Of a stretch of DNA of 64,000 nucleotides, positions 45,745 to 60,459 are shown piece after piece. Both the position numbers and the translations under genes were made by a program. The DNA is from Tubulanus polymorphus (lineage: Eukaryota > Nemertea > Palaeonemertea > Tubulaniformes > Tubulanidae), in contig NC_134027.1 in NCBI RefSeq assembly GCF_964204645.1, positions 23,486,485 through 23,550,484 on the forward strand, read 5' to 3'. Within the stretch, counting starts at the first letter, position 1. Each line of letters begins with the position of its first letter. The notes under the pieces are model-generated. The model saw only the letters and a program-made list of their open reading frames with translations, ran no database searches and was not told the origin of the DNA.

Positions 45745-47190
45745 CAACGAGTCACATGACTTGAGATTCCTTGAGAATATTTGCTAGATAACACATCTCA
45801 GATGCTGTCGATGTGTGCGCGCTATGGACCTAGCGACCGGCATGAGCCATACAGTTGCTGGTTTTCATTAGATGGGTACTCGCTCACTAGCAACTAGTTG
45901 TCTCTAGTTGCTTTGTCGAAGTATGCTTAGCTTGGATAAGAGTACAGTTAGAGGAAAAAGAACGTGTAAGTTTGGGTAATGTGGGGTCAGGATGTTTGGT
46001 GTTGTTGAGGTGAGGGTGAATTCAGTAGAATTTATCCATGTCAAGTGTCCAAGTGGCAAATTTGGAAAATTATTTTTGAGTTATACCTAAGAAAATGGGC
46101 TTTTAAAATCATTTGACCAGTCTTATTAGATTGGCTAAAGAACTAAAATGGTCTGAGCCTGGTCTTAAATTAGATTAGATTGGCAATAGAACCAAAATGA
46201 GCGTAGACTGGTCTTAAGTTGTTAGATTATTGTTAAAATCAAAAAGACTATGATATGAAATGGTGACATGGATGGTGATATGACAACAGAATTTGAAATA
46301 AGAATCTGTTATTTTTATTTCAGTGTCAATCATTGCTGGGGAGTTGTAGAATCTGATATAGAACTGATTTTCACAGTCAGCTACACACATTAACGGTATG
46401 TATTACATGTGTATGGATACAATTTAAATAAATCACACTAGTTCTGCCTTATCATCGTCATCATCATCTAGTTCTGCATCCTCGTCATCATCATCATCAT
46501 CTAGTTCTGCCTCATCATCATCATCATCATCTAGTTCTGCATCCTCGTCATCATCATCTAGTTCTGCCTCCTCCTCATCATCATCATCTTCTAGTTCTGC
46601 CTCCTCATCATAATCATCTAGTTCTGCCTCCTCCTCAGTAGCAGTGTGCATCCTGAGGAAGCAATCAGTCCTCCTGCAAGCACAGCGTTTGGAGCTGCAT
46701 TTTACCTGACTAGATTGGCTGACCAGCTTGTATCGTTTATGATTCTACATTTTGTTTTAACCTGTTAGGAGATGACCAATTACCAGAACACCAGGGATGA
46801 CCAATTGCCAGGGATGACCAGAAATGACCAATGGCTAAGCAATGACCAGCGATTACAGATTGCCAGTATAATTGTATGATTGATTTTCTGTTTGTGAATG
46901 AACTTGAGAACAGTCACTGTTCTTTAATCCTATCAGTTACAGCCATGTTTTGGTAAAATCTCTTGCACAATCACCTCTAAACCTCTTACACAATCACTTC
47001 TATCTCATCTCTTTAATAAATACTCTTATTTTAACTCTCACCAAATAAAAACGTGGTTGTCATTGATGTTCACAGAAACTGAAATCCCAGAATCTATTTT
47101 GTAAACCTGAATAAATGTATTTATTATTGTGTTGTGTTGTTTATTCAGCGCGATCTGTGGTGATTCAATCACTTGATCCGCTCAAGTTTT

Positions 47191-48326
47191 TAGCCCACTT
47201 TGGACTCAAGTCCCAGCGGGCTATTGCGTTCACTTTTCGTCCGTCATCCGTCCGTCCATGTATCTACCCTAGACACATCTTCAGCCCAAAAACTGGCCCT
47301 GTCAGAATCAAGGTTGTTTGCCAAAATCAGCACTTTATATACGTTTTTGAACTTTTTGAGGGAAATTTTGAAGACATTTTGATCAATTACCTTGATCTTT
47401 CATATATATTTAAATCCCCCAGGGCCTATAAGCATAACAAAAATTGGGTTGATCGGATTCAAGATGGCCGTCCTATGACCTTTTTAGTGCCCAAAAATGT
47501 CAATTATGGCCCGAATTCTGAGTCCTGTAGCTTCCTACTGGTTTGCCATTTCTCATTGCAATTGCTGATGGGTATTTTTTGGAAAGGGATGTTTTATACC
47601 TGAGATAGGCATTTTGATCAGCCAATTATGACGCAATTTGCGGCCATCTTGGTGTTATCGTTATTCATTCGTAGGTGGGAAAAAGTTTTTCGACATTATA
47701 TTGATACCTATTTTGTTACCGCAATGAATTAGAAAGTTGTAGCTTATAAGGTGTTCTATGATTGTAGTGAGTTTCAAGGTCATTAGTTTTTGTATATGGC
47801 CACCAGGGGACGTTGAATAATATAATGTCTTAGTATTTCTCTATTATATTTGTACCAATGCATATTTTGTTACCACAATCAATTGCAAAGTTGTAGCTCA
47901 TGACATCGCCTATGATTGTGGTCTGTTTTAGGACATAAGTTATTCTATATGGTCACCAGGGGGCATTGAATAGTAAAATAACTTGATGCCTAGGCATATT
48001 TTGTTAACATGATCAATAATTGCAAAGTTGTAGTTCATTGTGGCGAGTTTCAAGGTCATTGGGTTTTGAATATGGTCACCAGGGGGCGTTGAATTGTAGA
48101 ATAACTTTCCAAGTATTTCCATATTAAATTGGTAACGAGGCATATTTTGTTATACAATCAATTACGTACAAAATCGTAGCATATGACATGTCTTAGATTG
48201 TGGTGAGTTTCAAGGTCATTGGTTTTTGTATACGGTCACCATGGGGCGTTGAATATTGAAATTGTTATATATTGTTGAGCATTTGAAACCACTTACCAAG
48301 TGGGCATGGTGTCCCTGGACCCCTAG
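47191..48326 (+). mobile_element. Pearl/HINE-like element, copy 2
   Basis: It starts TAGCCCACTTTGGACTCAAG and ends at GTCCCTGGACCCCTAG, with the same left and right parts as copy 1. The core has about four tandem units of about 130-150 bp, each with a GGTCACCAGGGGGC-type motif. It begins within 90 bp of the end of the macro-repeat array. Confidence 0.75.
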
Positions 48327-48331
48327 TTTTT

Positions 48332-48480
48332 AATGTTAACTCCCTCCAAAATTCTGGATCCGATGTTGTCTAAAATGGTTGATTTTAAACTTTGTTTCAT
48401 CATTTCACTAAACTTGTTTAAATCCTCGATTGTCAATCTTCCATATCCGAAACCCGGATCCAGAATTTTGGAATGTTAAC
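48332..48480. mobile_element. Small palindromic MITE
   Basis: Inverted ends CCAAAATTCTGGATCCG (48346) and complement (to 48471), within a 9-bp direct repeat AATGTTAAC at 48332-48340 and 48472-48480. The left side has five extra bases (TCCCT). No coding capacity. Confidence 0.65.
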
Positions 48481-48794
48481 GTAATGATAAAACTGACAGT
48501 TTCGGCGACAACTTGAGTTGTAATTACATGTATATCTAAACGCCATGCAAGCACTATTCCGTCGCCGTAGTCCAGTTTTGTCATTTATCGCTTCCGCATC
48601 CTCCCGAACACGTGTGTGGCGAACGAATCGTCACGTGGGGATGCGGCCCGGAACCTGTTCATTGAATGCGAGTAGAGTCTCGCGTGTTAGACTGGTTGCC
48701 TGTCCCATTCGATCATCTTCACCCGTCAAGGGATTCAAACCCACTACGCTAAAGCTGTTCCCCGAACCCCTTTACTTTACGTCACGAGTCGTTA

Positions 48795-49362
48795 CTAGCC
48801 GACCAGAATCCGGTCCAAGAATCGGCGTATGCGACCAATTTTATACAAAGACGCGTAAGCAGCTTTACAAGTACGTTTAATATGCTCCTGCATAGTCATA
48901 CCCTGGTCCAACCAAGCCCCTAGGTCCTTAACAGACTCAGAGGTTGTAATCGGAACACCGTCTACTTCAATCTCATTCAACTTTTCTCGTAGACACAAGA
49001 TTAACAGCCTCCGTCTTTGGAGGGTTCAGCGCGAGCTTATTAGCAGTAAGCCATGATTTAATATCCGTTATACAGGTCTCCATGTTTTTCACCATTATGT
49101 CACGCTGAGTGCGATCACCGAGCGCAACCGAATCAATAAGCTGATTATCATCAGCAAACAGTTGATAATCCAAGGAATGATCACGCATCACATTGCTCAG
49201 CGGTAGGGTGTAGACAGTGAACAATATAGGGCCTAGCACTGATCCCTGCGGCACACCAAATTGGAGAGGAACGGATTCCGACAGTTGACCGGAGATGTAG
49301 AGTGAAAGAGATAATCTGCATACTTGCGAGTATGCCGAGTATGCTAATCGATTATGAACCAA
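48795..49362 (-). mobile_element. LINE reverse transcriptase fragment (frameshifted)
   Basis: The first frame (49362-48973) has GVPQGSVLGPILFTVYTLPL and YQLFADDNQL, the RT block with FADD at the catalytic site, then LTANKLALNPPKTE. A second frame (to 48795) continues with VDGVPI, SVKDLGAWLD and ASLYKIGRIRRFL. The frames overlap by about 26 bp, so one frameshift breaks the ORF. CR1/L2/Jockey type. The 5' part and endonuclease are missing. Confidence 0.88.
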
Positions 49363-50565
49363 TGTTCATAAAAATGATGGATTATGACATAATCCATGCT
49401 CATAAAAACGTTTTGCATACTCGAATATACTAATCGAGTGTTTCATAAAAAGGCCTTGGGTTTGAAATCGGTTTCGGTTTGTAGGAAATTCGTCTTTGTT
49501 CAGGAAACCGCTTTGCGAGCGTTTGTAACATCAAATGGCCGAATAAGGAAATTTCTGCGTTTTCGTTCTGTCGCATTTGTTCACACTACGGTAAAACCTT
49601 GTAATATAGCTATTTCCAGAATCTCATTGTATTAAATTAGGCAGCCAGAAAAATTCATCCCAATCAGTCGCTTCAGACGGTTCAGACTGAATGGAAGATT
49701 GTTTGGATGAACAGCAACCGAATTTCCAATTATGTACTTCGATTTAAAAATATTCTGTTAACTCGACCGCCGATCACACATCTAAATCTGTACTTCGATT
49801 TCCGATTTCAAAATCAAACCCCCTGTTTCGCTCCAGGCAGGTGTGGTGGGTCTGTAAGGGACACTCAATCGAAAAATCAAACGAAAATTACCAGCCAAAT
49901 AAATAAATAATGGGGACAATCCCTATTTTAAGATCAAAACCGGTTTATGACGCAATAAACCGATTGCTTCGATGCTTTGACAAGTGGACTTCTAATATCC
50001 ACATATCCAGCATAACGTTGACCCAGGTTGCGCTTCTTGGCAATAGTCATATGTCATGGGCTAGAATTATTTCGATGAAATCTTCGTACGCTTCCCAGTT
50101 CGACATATGAACCAATTAGACAGAAACCCGTTATCACTGATATGCAGCTATATGATCAAAGACAATTGGTGGTATTTCTGTGCAGGAGTGCACCTAATCT
50201 TTTTAGATATATAAGTCAAGTGCCTTTCTGCGACTTAACGCGTTTTGCAAATTTAGCCCCTCTGTGCGGGATACACCTACTATTCCCTTTTTGGACATCA
50301 AAGTGTCCTTCAAAATTGGCCTTTGGATCCGCCCGACCGGTGGTATGAACTGCAAGTGTGTACTGATTTAGATATCTCGTGTCCAAGCGTCTTTCACAAT
50401 CAATCACTTGAATTAGATTACCTTAATGCACAATTTCGAAACAAATTTTCTCAATGAGCATCAATTTCGAACTACGCAGCAGCATTTATCAAGTGAAACA
50501 AGGCACAATGCTCAGTTAAAGACAAACGAATGATTATACATAGAAAAAATTTTAGACAGTGTTTT
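49363..50565. other. Intergenic, repeat scraps only
   Basis: At 49315-49450 there are short direct and inverted repeats of TATGCTAATCGA-TTATGA type. A CAGGCAGGTGTGGTGGGT block at about 49840 matches the repeat at 6490-6540. TTTGGATCCGCC at about 50320 is like a hAT MITE end. No gene is seen. Confidence 0.4.
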
Positions 50566-50571
50566 TTTATT
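50566..50571 (-). terminator. Poly(A) signal of PSMD7
   Basis: Plus-strand TTTATT reads AATAAA on the minus strand, 113 bases past the PSMD7 stop. This is a normal distance. Confidence 0.6.
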
Positions 50572-50683
50572 TACAAAAAAAAGAAACGGCATACATTAAT
50601 ATTACATATAATCGTAACGTTACAAAAATTGTAACCCTAACCTCGTCGAACACGCCCCGAATTTAATTAAACTCTCTTCGACC

Positions 50684-54203
<3,520 letters not shown>

Positions 54204-55025
54204 TTTAGAGCCGTAATTTCAGCCAGAAATCGGAATAAATTCAACTCACGACCGGCGAAAACGATATGGACGACGAATGACTCTGCACTAAATTCAATTC
54301 AATTCAAAGTTGCTAAAATGTGAGATGTTGTCGGAAAAATTGTGAATCTAAGTCCTTTTTATTGCTTTGAAAGAAATCCTAAAAATCGAAATTGAGTCAA
54401 TTAAAGGTTAGCGAAAGTAGATTCGAGATAGTAGAGTTTCAACAAAGAACAACGTAGGAAAAATTTAAAAAAATCAGGGTATATTTATTCGGTTAGGACG
54501 CGACATTCAAAGAAAATGTGGAGCCTTAAGTGAAAATTTTTCCTGGCTTTTTTTTCAAGAAAGTTCAAATTCTACCTAAATAAGGTGAATATACGATTTA
54601 AACCTGTTTTGCCTTACATTTTGTTGATTGAATTTTCATATTTCGAAAATTCGTAATTTGAGTCAGATTCCTTCCATTCGAAAATCGTCGATGAAATGCG
54701 CAGGATCGCACTAAATACTGCAGATAACCAACCAAATCTGAATACTGCATAGAACCGACCAAAGGGTCATTATTTCCCGTAGGGTCATTATTTAATCGTA
54801 CTTTTGTGTGGCCAAATCAAGGGTTTGCAGCCAGGGCCCGGATTCACAAAAACCATTTTTAAAGCCTATTTCAATTTTAGACAAACCGAATTAATAGATT
54901 TCCTATTTTCAAACTCCTTAAGTTAAAAAGTCCATGAATTCTGAAATGACTGACGTGAAGGCACCCTGCAAGAGATTTTTCCGAACAGGAAATCATTTTT
55001 CTGCGTTTCGTTTTTAGATCTGGTC
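54204..55025. promoter_or_regulatory. Shared divergent promoter region, PSMD7 / MRPS16
   Basis: The 822 bp between the two start codons has no gene. The MRPS16 ATG at 55026 is preceded by TTTTTAGATCTGGTC, so an upstream non-coding exon is possible. Promoter elements could not be assigned with confidence. Confidence 0.45.
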
Positions 55026-56058
55026 ATGGCTGCGGCGCGGCAATTACTGTCGCTAGGGAATATCTGTTTCAAAGACGTTCGTTTACGCCTCGCGTTACAC
55101 GGCTGCACGAATCGACCGTTCCTGCACGTCGTCGCGATCGACCGCAAGTCGAAACGCGAAGGCGACTTCTACGAACAATTAGGCTCGTACGACCCGATGG
55201 CGAATAAAGACAACGAAAAGCTGGTCGCGTTGAATTTCGATCGTATCAAATGGTGGCTGGCGAAAGGCGCCGAACCGTCGAAACCCGTCGCTGAATTATT
55301 AGGTAGCCCTAAAGAAAATCATCCGCACATATTGGAGAGACAGGGTTCATAGCGAGTCTATCTCCCAAGTGGTTGCTTTTAAAAATGATTTAGTATGGCT
55401 CTTCAGTACTTTTCGCAAGGAAATTAAAAAAGTGCTTACTAAGACTTTTGGAATCGTGAATAATTTTTTAGGAGTTGAATTTCACTGTGGATGGTTTAAA
55501 GGGTTAGAAAGTGACTAACTTTTATTTATAAGGTTGAATTTTAGTCGCGAATCGTGAAAGTCCAGAGACGTACAGTTGAGCAGATGAGATTGCTTGCTTT
55601 TGAAAAAATTTAGTATGGCCCTTAAGAAGTGCTTACCTTTCACAAGTGCTAACCTTTAATTTTTTTGTGGAAAATTTTGTCGAGTTAGGGATGAAGACAG
55701 GCCAGCTTAGATGATGAGAAAAGTGATCACTTATGCGTTAAAATGGTGCTTACAAAATACACTTATATTTCTAAAATGTACTTAAAAGTATTTTCTTTTT
55801 CCTCGGCCTTAGGAACCCTGTGGTGATCAAATCAGTCACAGTTTATTCGGTGAAATGTTGATTGAATATCTGAGGGAGGGATGCATGGTCCGGGAAGTAG
55901 ATGGAAGTCTGAAGTTTATTTTCTGATTTTCAGGTTTGTGCGGTTTTTTGCCCCTTCATCCGATGAGTGTGATCAAAGCTCAACGCAATCGACAAAATGC
56001 GTTATCGAAAGATTCTGAGCCTACAAACGCCGAAGAAGGATCTGAAGAAGCTTCTTGA
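55026..56058 (+). CDS. Mitochondrial small ribosomal subunit protein bS16m
   Basis: Two coding exons, 55026-55302 and 55934-56058, give 133 residues (human MRPS16 has 137). It is a component of the 28S mitoribosomal subunit, in the bacterial S16 family. Clear S16 signatures: [45 protein letters not shown] and, across the splice, [14 protein letters not shown]. The donor is weak (G then GTAGCC) but is fixed by the phase and by the join LLG-LCGF. If the intron were retained, the frame would run 16 codons on to a stop at 55352. The C-terminus is an acidic, variable tail. It is divergent from PSMD7 and 418 bp upstream of RELCH on the same strand. Confidence 0.95.
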
Positions 56059-56475
56059 TATCTATATTATTAATTGCATTGTCATAACTTTATTCAATCA
56101 TCAATATAAATAGTCTGAAAAAATATATACCGATGTCGCTTCTTTACTATACGGCCGCTGTTGAACAAAGTGTTCTTAGAATTTTGAAAAATTTTTCTGG
56201 AATTTCTGGGAGATTGTTGTCTGCTGATAGTAATTCTTATCATGCTGCTGGCTGGTACGGGTGGAGTTCTGGAATGTTTGTAGAAACTGTGTGGAAGAAA
56301 TAATCAGGATTCGAAGCCGAATCATGAATGCGGCTGTAACCTGCTCTGCGCGACAGAGGGCGCTGCATTTTACTTCCGTGTGTGGAGTCAAAATTCTGAA
56401 AATTTAATTTTTTCGAATTTTCTCAAATTTATTCCATTCATTCATTCTTTTGTAATTCGAACTTCGACGGTTGAA
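56059..56475 (+). promoter_or_regulatory. RELCH 5' flank with CTCF-like site
   Basis: Short gap between MRPS16 and RELCH. At 56350-56365, GCGACAGAGGGCGCTG resembles the CTCF core motif, and TTACTTCCG at about 56370 resembles an ETS site. AATATAAA near 56102 may serve as a variant poly(A) signal for MRPS16. Confidence 0.4.
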
Positions 56476-59400
56476 ATGGACTCGAAAGATGCGGATTTTG
56501 AAGATGAATTCAACGCCGGTATTAATTTTAATTTCGATATTTCGGGCGGGGGTAAAAAAACGGACGAAGTCGATGAAGCCGATTCATCATCATCAGCAGA
56601 TCGCGATTTGACGCTGAAAATGACGAACATAAGTTTCGATTGCGTAGCGGCTAAACTGTTGAGCGAGAATTGTTTATTGACGGCGTTAGAACTGCACACA
56701 GAGTTACTAGAGAATGGACGAGAATTGCCGAGACTTACGAACTTTTTTTCGAATCCGGGTAATTTCGAAAAGACGAGCTTCGCGAAAGATGTGAATTTGT
56801 TGACGACTGGGAGCGGTTTGTTGCGTAGGTATTTTTGATTAATGCCGTCCGACGCAGAAATCACAACCTGGGGCCAGAGTTGCTCAAAAGTTTGATAATG
56901 ATGCATAGCCACAACTGTACTTTTGATTTGTCACAATTTCAAACTTTTTGCAAACTGGCCCCTGCCATCTGTACCCTAGTCTAGTACCTAGCCGTTGTTC
57001 CCCAAACAATGGTTAAAGGGAACCGTAACAACGACTGGTATTCAGACTATCTGTACCTGTACATGTGCTCCCTCAGTCAATCTGCTGTCTGTACCCTGTA
57101 CCCCTTAGACAATCTGCCATCTGTACCCGGTACCCCCTCAGACAATCTGCTGTCCATACCCTGCACCCTCTCAGACAATCTGCTGTCTGTACCCTGCACC
57201 TCCTTCAGACAAGCTGCTGTCTGTACCCTGTACCCCCTCAGACAAGCTGCTGTCTGTACCCTCTCAGACAATCTGCTGTCTGTACCCTGCACCTCCTTCA
57301 GACAAGCTGCTGTCTGTACCCTCTCAGACAATCTGCTGTCTGTACCCTGTACCCTCTCAGAAAATCTGCTGTCTTTACCCTGCACCTCCTCAGACAAGCT
57401 GCTGTCTGTACTCTGCACCTCCTCAGACAAGCTGCTGTCTATACCCTGTACCCTCTCAGACAATCTGCTGTCTGTATTCTGCACCCCTCAGGCAATTGAA
57501 AATGAACTTATTTATTTCAGCTCGTACGTCGAGTTGTCAGACGTTTGATTCGTTAGATTTTGCTCGATACTCCGATGACGGTGAACGTGTGACCGATGAT
57601 AAAGTTGCAGGTAAAAAAAAGACGTTTATTATCCGCTAACATAGAAGTGCGCCTTACAAAAATCTCACTTTATGAAAATCTCACCCCCTTTAAGTCATGG
57701 CTGGTTACGGGCCCGAGTATCTAACGTACATATTTCTATTTCAGTACTGGAGTTCGAATTACGTAAAGCACAAGAAACGATTAAATCACTTCGTGAACAG
57801 TTAACAAGAGTTGCAGGTAAATACCGAACAATCAGTCTATGCATAACTGATCATTATTCGAGTATTTCTGCCGCTGTGGTATTAATACAGTGCTGCTCCC
57901 AATTACCGTAATGAGTATATTGGATTCTAAAGTCTAGCGTACATCGACTGCGATTGGAGAACTGGCTGGATGCAATCAGTTGCTCGAATGTGTCGATGTG
58001 AGCTAGCTTACGACTTGGTAAGCCATGATCCATCTCCATGTTCCAGCCAGTTGCCCATGTTCTACTTTTGAGCAACTAGTTGTACTCGGTTACTGTCATA
58101 TCCGTCGATGTGAGCCATAATCAACAACAACACATGGTTGCTACTGACTAAAACAAAGCAAAATAACACGTGACTTGAGATGCCTTCGAGAATATTTGCT
58201 AGATAACACATCTCAGTTGCTGTCGATGTACGCGCTATGGACCATGAGCCATGCAGTTGCTGGATTTTTGCTAGATTTGCAATGTGAGCGGGGTACTCGC
58301 TCACTAGCAGCTGGATATGATCAGTTGCTAGTCCGATGTACGCTAGGAATTAGCAGATCAAGTCAGGGAAAGCAACGCACATGTCGGGAAATAGTCGGGG
58401 GAAAAGCAAGTCAGATAAAAGTTGCCGCACTGTTGGATCAATTGAAATTGCGGTAACGTGGGTTCTATTATTCCTAGCATATTTTTTTGACGGTTTTGTT
58501 TTTCCTTTCGTTCCCAGGCAGCGAAAACGCTTCTTCGAGTCCGAAACCACCGTCGAATCAACAGTCGAAGAATGATCCCGACGAGGAGCCGCCGATCAAA
58601 GAGCACGAATGTCGCGCGATCAATTTCCTCATCAACGAATTCTTACTTCAAACTAACAACAAACTGACGTCGGTGACGTTCGCCGAAGAGAATGAAAATC
58701 AGGTGAGTTCAGGAACGGTGAAACAGTAAAACAAGTATCTGGCTGCTCGGGCGATTGTATCAAATGAACGCGTGCCCATTTGGTCAGAGGTGAGCTGTAA
58801 ACAGTCGTCTTTAGACTTTCGTATTTAAATTTTTCTATGGTCCCATGATTTCTATATGGATTTTTGGCCCCTTATCCGACTGAGTGCATTCGAGGGCATT
58901 ATAAGCGGGTTTGGGCTTTCTTTGACCTACAACCCGCTGAGCACGCATGTGCTAATATTTAATATTAGTACATGCGTATACTCGGATTTCTTTGAAATAC
59001 TGGACCCTATTCCACTGTTCTGGTTTAAATTTGGAGTAAAACGTTGAAAATTAACTTATTTTTACTCTTAACCCTTTCAGTGGGTCTACACCGCAGTGCG
59101 GTGTATAAATCGGTGATGGATTTTGCTAGTACACCGCACTGCGGTGTATTGATGTAATTAGTAATTAGTTTTTATCTCTAATGAAAGATGACAGCACCTG
59201 TCAAACATAGTGAAATACTAGTAACTAACGATACACTGCGCCGCGGTGTAGACGCATTATAGTGCTATTCCCGTTCAACACTCTAGGGTTGAATTTTTAA
59301 AAATTTTCAAATTATCTTCAGCACTATAGGGTATTAATAAGTCAGCACTGAAAGGGTTAATCAGAACCGTGGAACTGGATGCGGTTATGTTATCAAATAA

Positions 59401-59571
59401 GCCGGTAGCTCTCTTTTTGAAAATATTTTTGAGGATTTTTTCGTTCGTTTGTAGGATTTCGACGATTGGGACGACGTCGGATTGAACATTCCGAAACCAT
59501 TAGATTTGCTCACTCTTTATCGAACGTACGGATTTCACGTGACGCAAAACGACGCGAAATGGGACTGCTAG
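56476..59571 (+). CDS. RELCH N-terminal part (LisH/coiled-coil/HEAT protein), 5 exons seen
   Basis: Exons 56476-56824, 57521-57610, 57745-57816, 58518-58702 and 59455 onward, with GT/AG introns and matching phases. Matches to RELCH (KIAA1468): AAKLLSENCLLTALELHTEL and PRLTNFFSNPGNFE (exon 1, LisH-like), TFDSLDFARYSDDG (2), VLEFELRKAQETIKSLREQL coiled coil (3), AINFLINEFLLQTNNKLTSV second LisH (4), DFDDWDDVGLNIPKPLDLL (5). RELCH links recycling endosomes to the trans-Golgi and aids cholesterol transfer. Oddity: exon 5 meets an in-frame TAG at 59569, giving 270 residues, whereas the human protein has 1216 with HEAT repeats. I found no HEAT-repeat exon up to 64000. Either exon 5 is spliced earlier (candidate donors GTACGG at 59526 or GTGACG at 59539) to exons beyond the window, or the gene is truncated. 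Confidence 0.9.
57065..57490 (+). repeat. 33/24-bp minisatellite in RELCH intron 1, about 14 units
   Basis: Units of the form TCTGCTGTCTGTACCCTGTA then CCCCCTCAGACAA, with shorter 24-bp variants. Both lengths are multiples of 3, so long spurious frames appear on both strands. It ends 30 bp before exon 2. Confidence 0.9.
57934..58346. mobile_element. 413-bp MITE in RELCH intron 3
   Basis: Ends CTAGCGTACATCG and complement CGATGTACGCTAG; sub-terminal GATTGG / CAGTTGC blocks also mirror. The middle (CATGTTCTACTTTTGAGCAA, ACATGGTTGC-ACTGACTAA, CACGTGACTTGAGATGCCTT) is the same sequence found in every macro-repeat unit (for example 25160-25500). That shows the unit's ancestor had captured this element. 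Confidence 0.8.
59068..59360. mobile_element. TTAA MITE (piggyBac-like), copy 2
   Basis: 293 bp, TTAA to TTAA, with TTAACCCTTTCAGTG inverted ends. Reverse orientation relative to the copy at 11595-11890, with the same ACACCGCAGTGCGGTGT boxes. In RELCH intron 4. Confidence 0.85.
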
Positions 59572-59879
59572 CGAAACGCATATTCTACGGTAGATTCTGT
59601 TCACCTCGGATTATCACGTTCCAGCCCGGACAGTATATGTCCCATCTCTGCTCTCACTAAGCCGGAATCCGAGAGAATTTATTAGTCCCGCGACATCCGA
59701 GGCAAGCGCAGTCTACTACTGTATCCTACAAAATACTAAACGGTGCTTCGGAAAATCATCCATAAAATCAATTGAGATTCAGATATTCGACGTGTTTCAT
59801 TGTGAAGTAGAAACCGGTAAAACTGTGGATAAAGCCATACATTGCGAGTTGATTATTCTTGAATGGAACTGATCTTAGC
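59572..59879 (+). other. Sequence after the RELCH TAG
   Basis: After the TAG at 59569 the same frame stays open for 37 codons (RNAYSTVDSVHLGLSRSSPD and on) to another TAG. It has no clear similarity to RELCH. This is probably 3'UTR or intron. Confidence 0.35.
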
Positions 59880-60200
59880 CCATTGGGGTAAAATTCAGCC
59901 CGCCGCAACTGCGGAGCTCTGGACCCAAGCTACAGTTGCGGAACCGAGAACAGATTAAATTCATAATTGTGGAACTTGGGCCCAACTTGAACGACTATGA
60001 AACTGGTCTATAATTGCATTAAAAATGTGGAACTAGGCCTTAAGTTTACTGAAGACTTTGAAATTGGATCTCTAATTTGCCCAAGGCCTTACAGCCGTGG
60101 AACTAGGCTCTACAATTGTGGGACTCTATGGTTAACCCATAACTGTGGAGCTGGGTTTTCCAATTGTGGAACTGGGCCTATAGTTCAACATCTGTAGAAC
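59880..60200 (+). repeat. Degenerate minisatellite, TGTGGAACTGGG family
   Basis: About eight to ten imperfect units of 30-40 bp with AATTGTGGAACTGGGCC or similar. The same family is at 5579-5853. No coding meaning. Confidence 0.7.
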
Positions 60201-60459
60201 TGTATCCAAATTAAGCTTTGCGAAAGAGTTCAGGTGTGCCAATAGCCATAAGCACAAATATTCATCCTTCAAATGTCTATTCACAGAGTTATCAATCGTT
60301 TTCAAAGCATATATTATAATATGTATCTCCTTTTCAAGATAGGTTACGATTATCAAATTATTACATTTGAAGGGTAGTGTGTTTGTTTGGGTGCGAGTGC
60401 ATGTGCCATGATTTTTTCTGTGAAAAAAGCCGATATTTGAAAAAAGCTAGTCTTTATTA

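Larger units (their letters stand above)
43316..47102 (+). repeat. Macro-repeat unit 4 (deleted)
   Basis: It keeps the unit start, minisatellite, arm 1 and the 57-bp array. It then carries the 488-bp hAT MITE at 45257, a deletion of about 150 bp near 45930, and a deletion of about 3.3 kb near 46240-46300 that removes the spacer and arm 2. The sequence rejoins at the TCATCA block, with a further small loss near 46675. It ends at AATCTATTTTGT, where homology with the other units stops. Confidence 0.88.

Noticed and set aside
23143-47102. CRISPR array
   Set aside because: Eukaryotic context; units are kilobases long or contiguous minisatellites, with no short repeat-spacer pattern.
48720-48745. 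Possible tRNA (GGGATTCAAACCCAC, B-box-like)
   Set aside because: No correctly spaced A box or cloverleaf could be drawn.
48545-48880. 111-codon Arg/Ser-rich plus-strand frame
   Set aside because: No recognisable domain or splice context, and it overlaps the end of the opposing LINE fragment.
55302-55352. Intron-retained C-terminus of MRPS16
   Set aside because: The unspliced reading lacks the conserved GFLPLHPM block, which is supplied by the exon at 55934 in phase.
57009-57548. 179-codon plus and 135-codon minus frames in RELCH intron 1
   Set aside because: These are translations of the 33/24-bp minisatellite and do not join any RELCH exon in phase.
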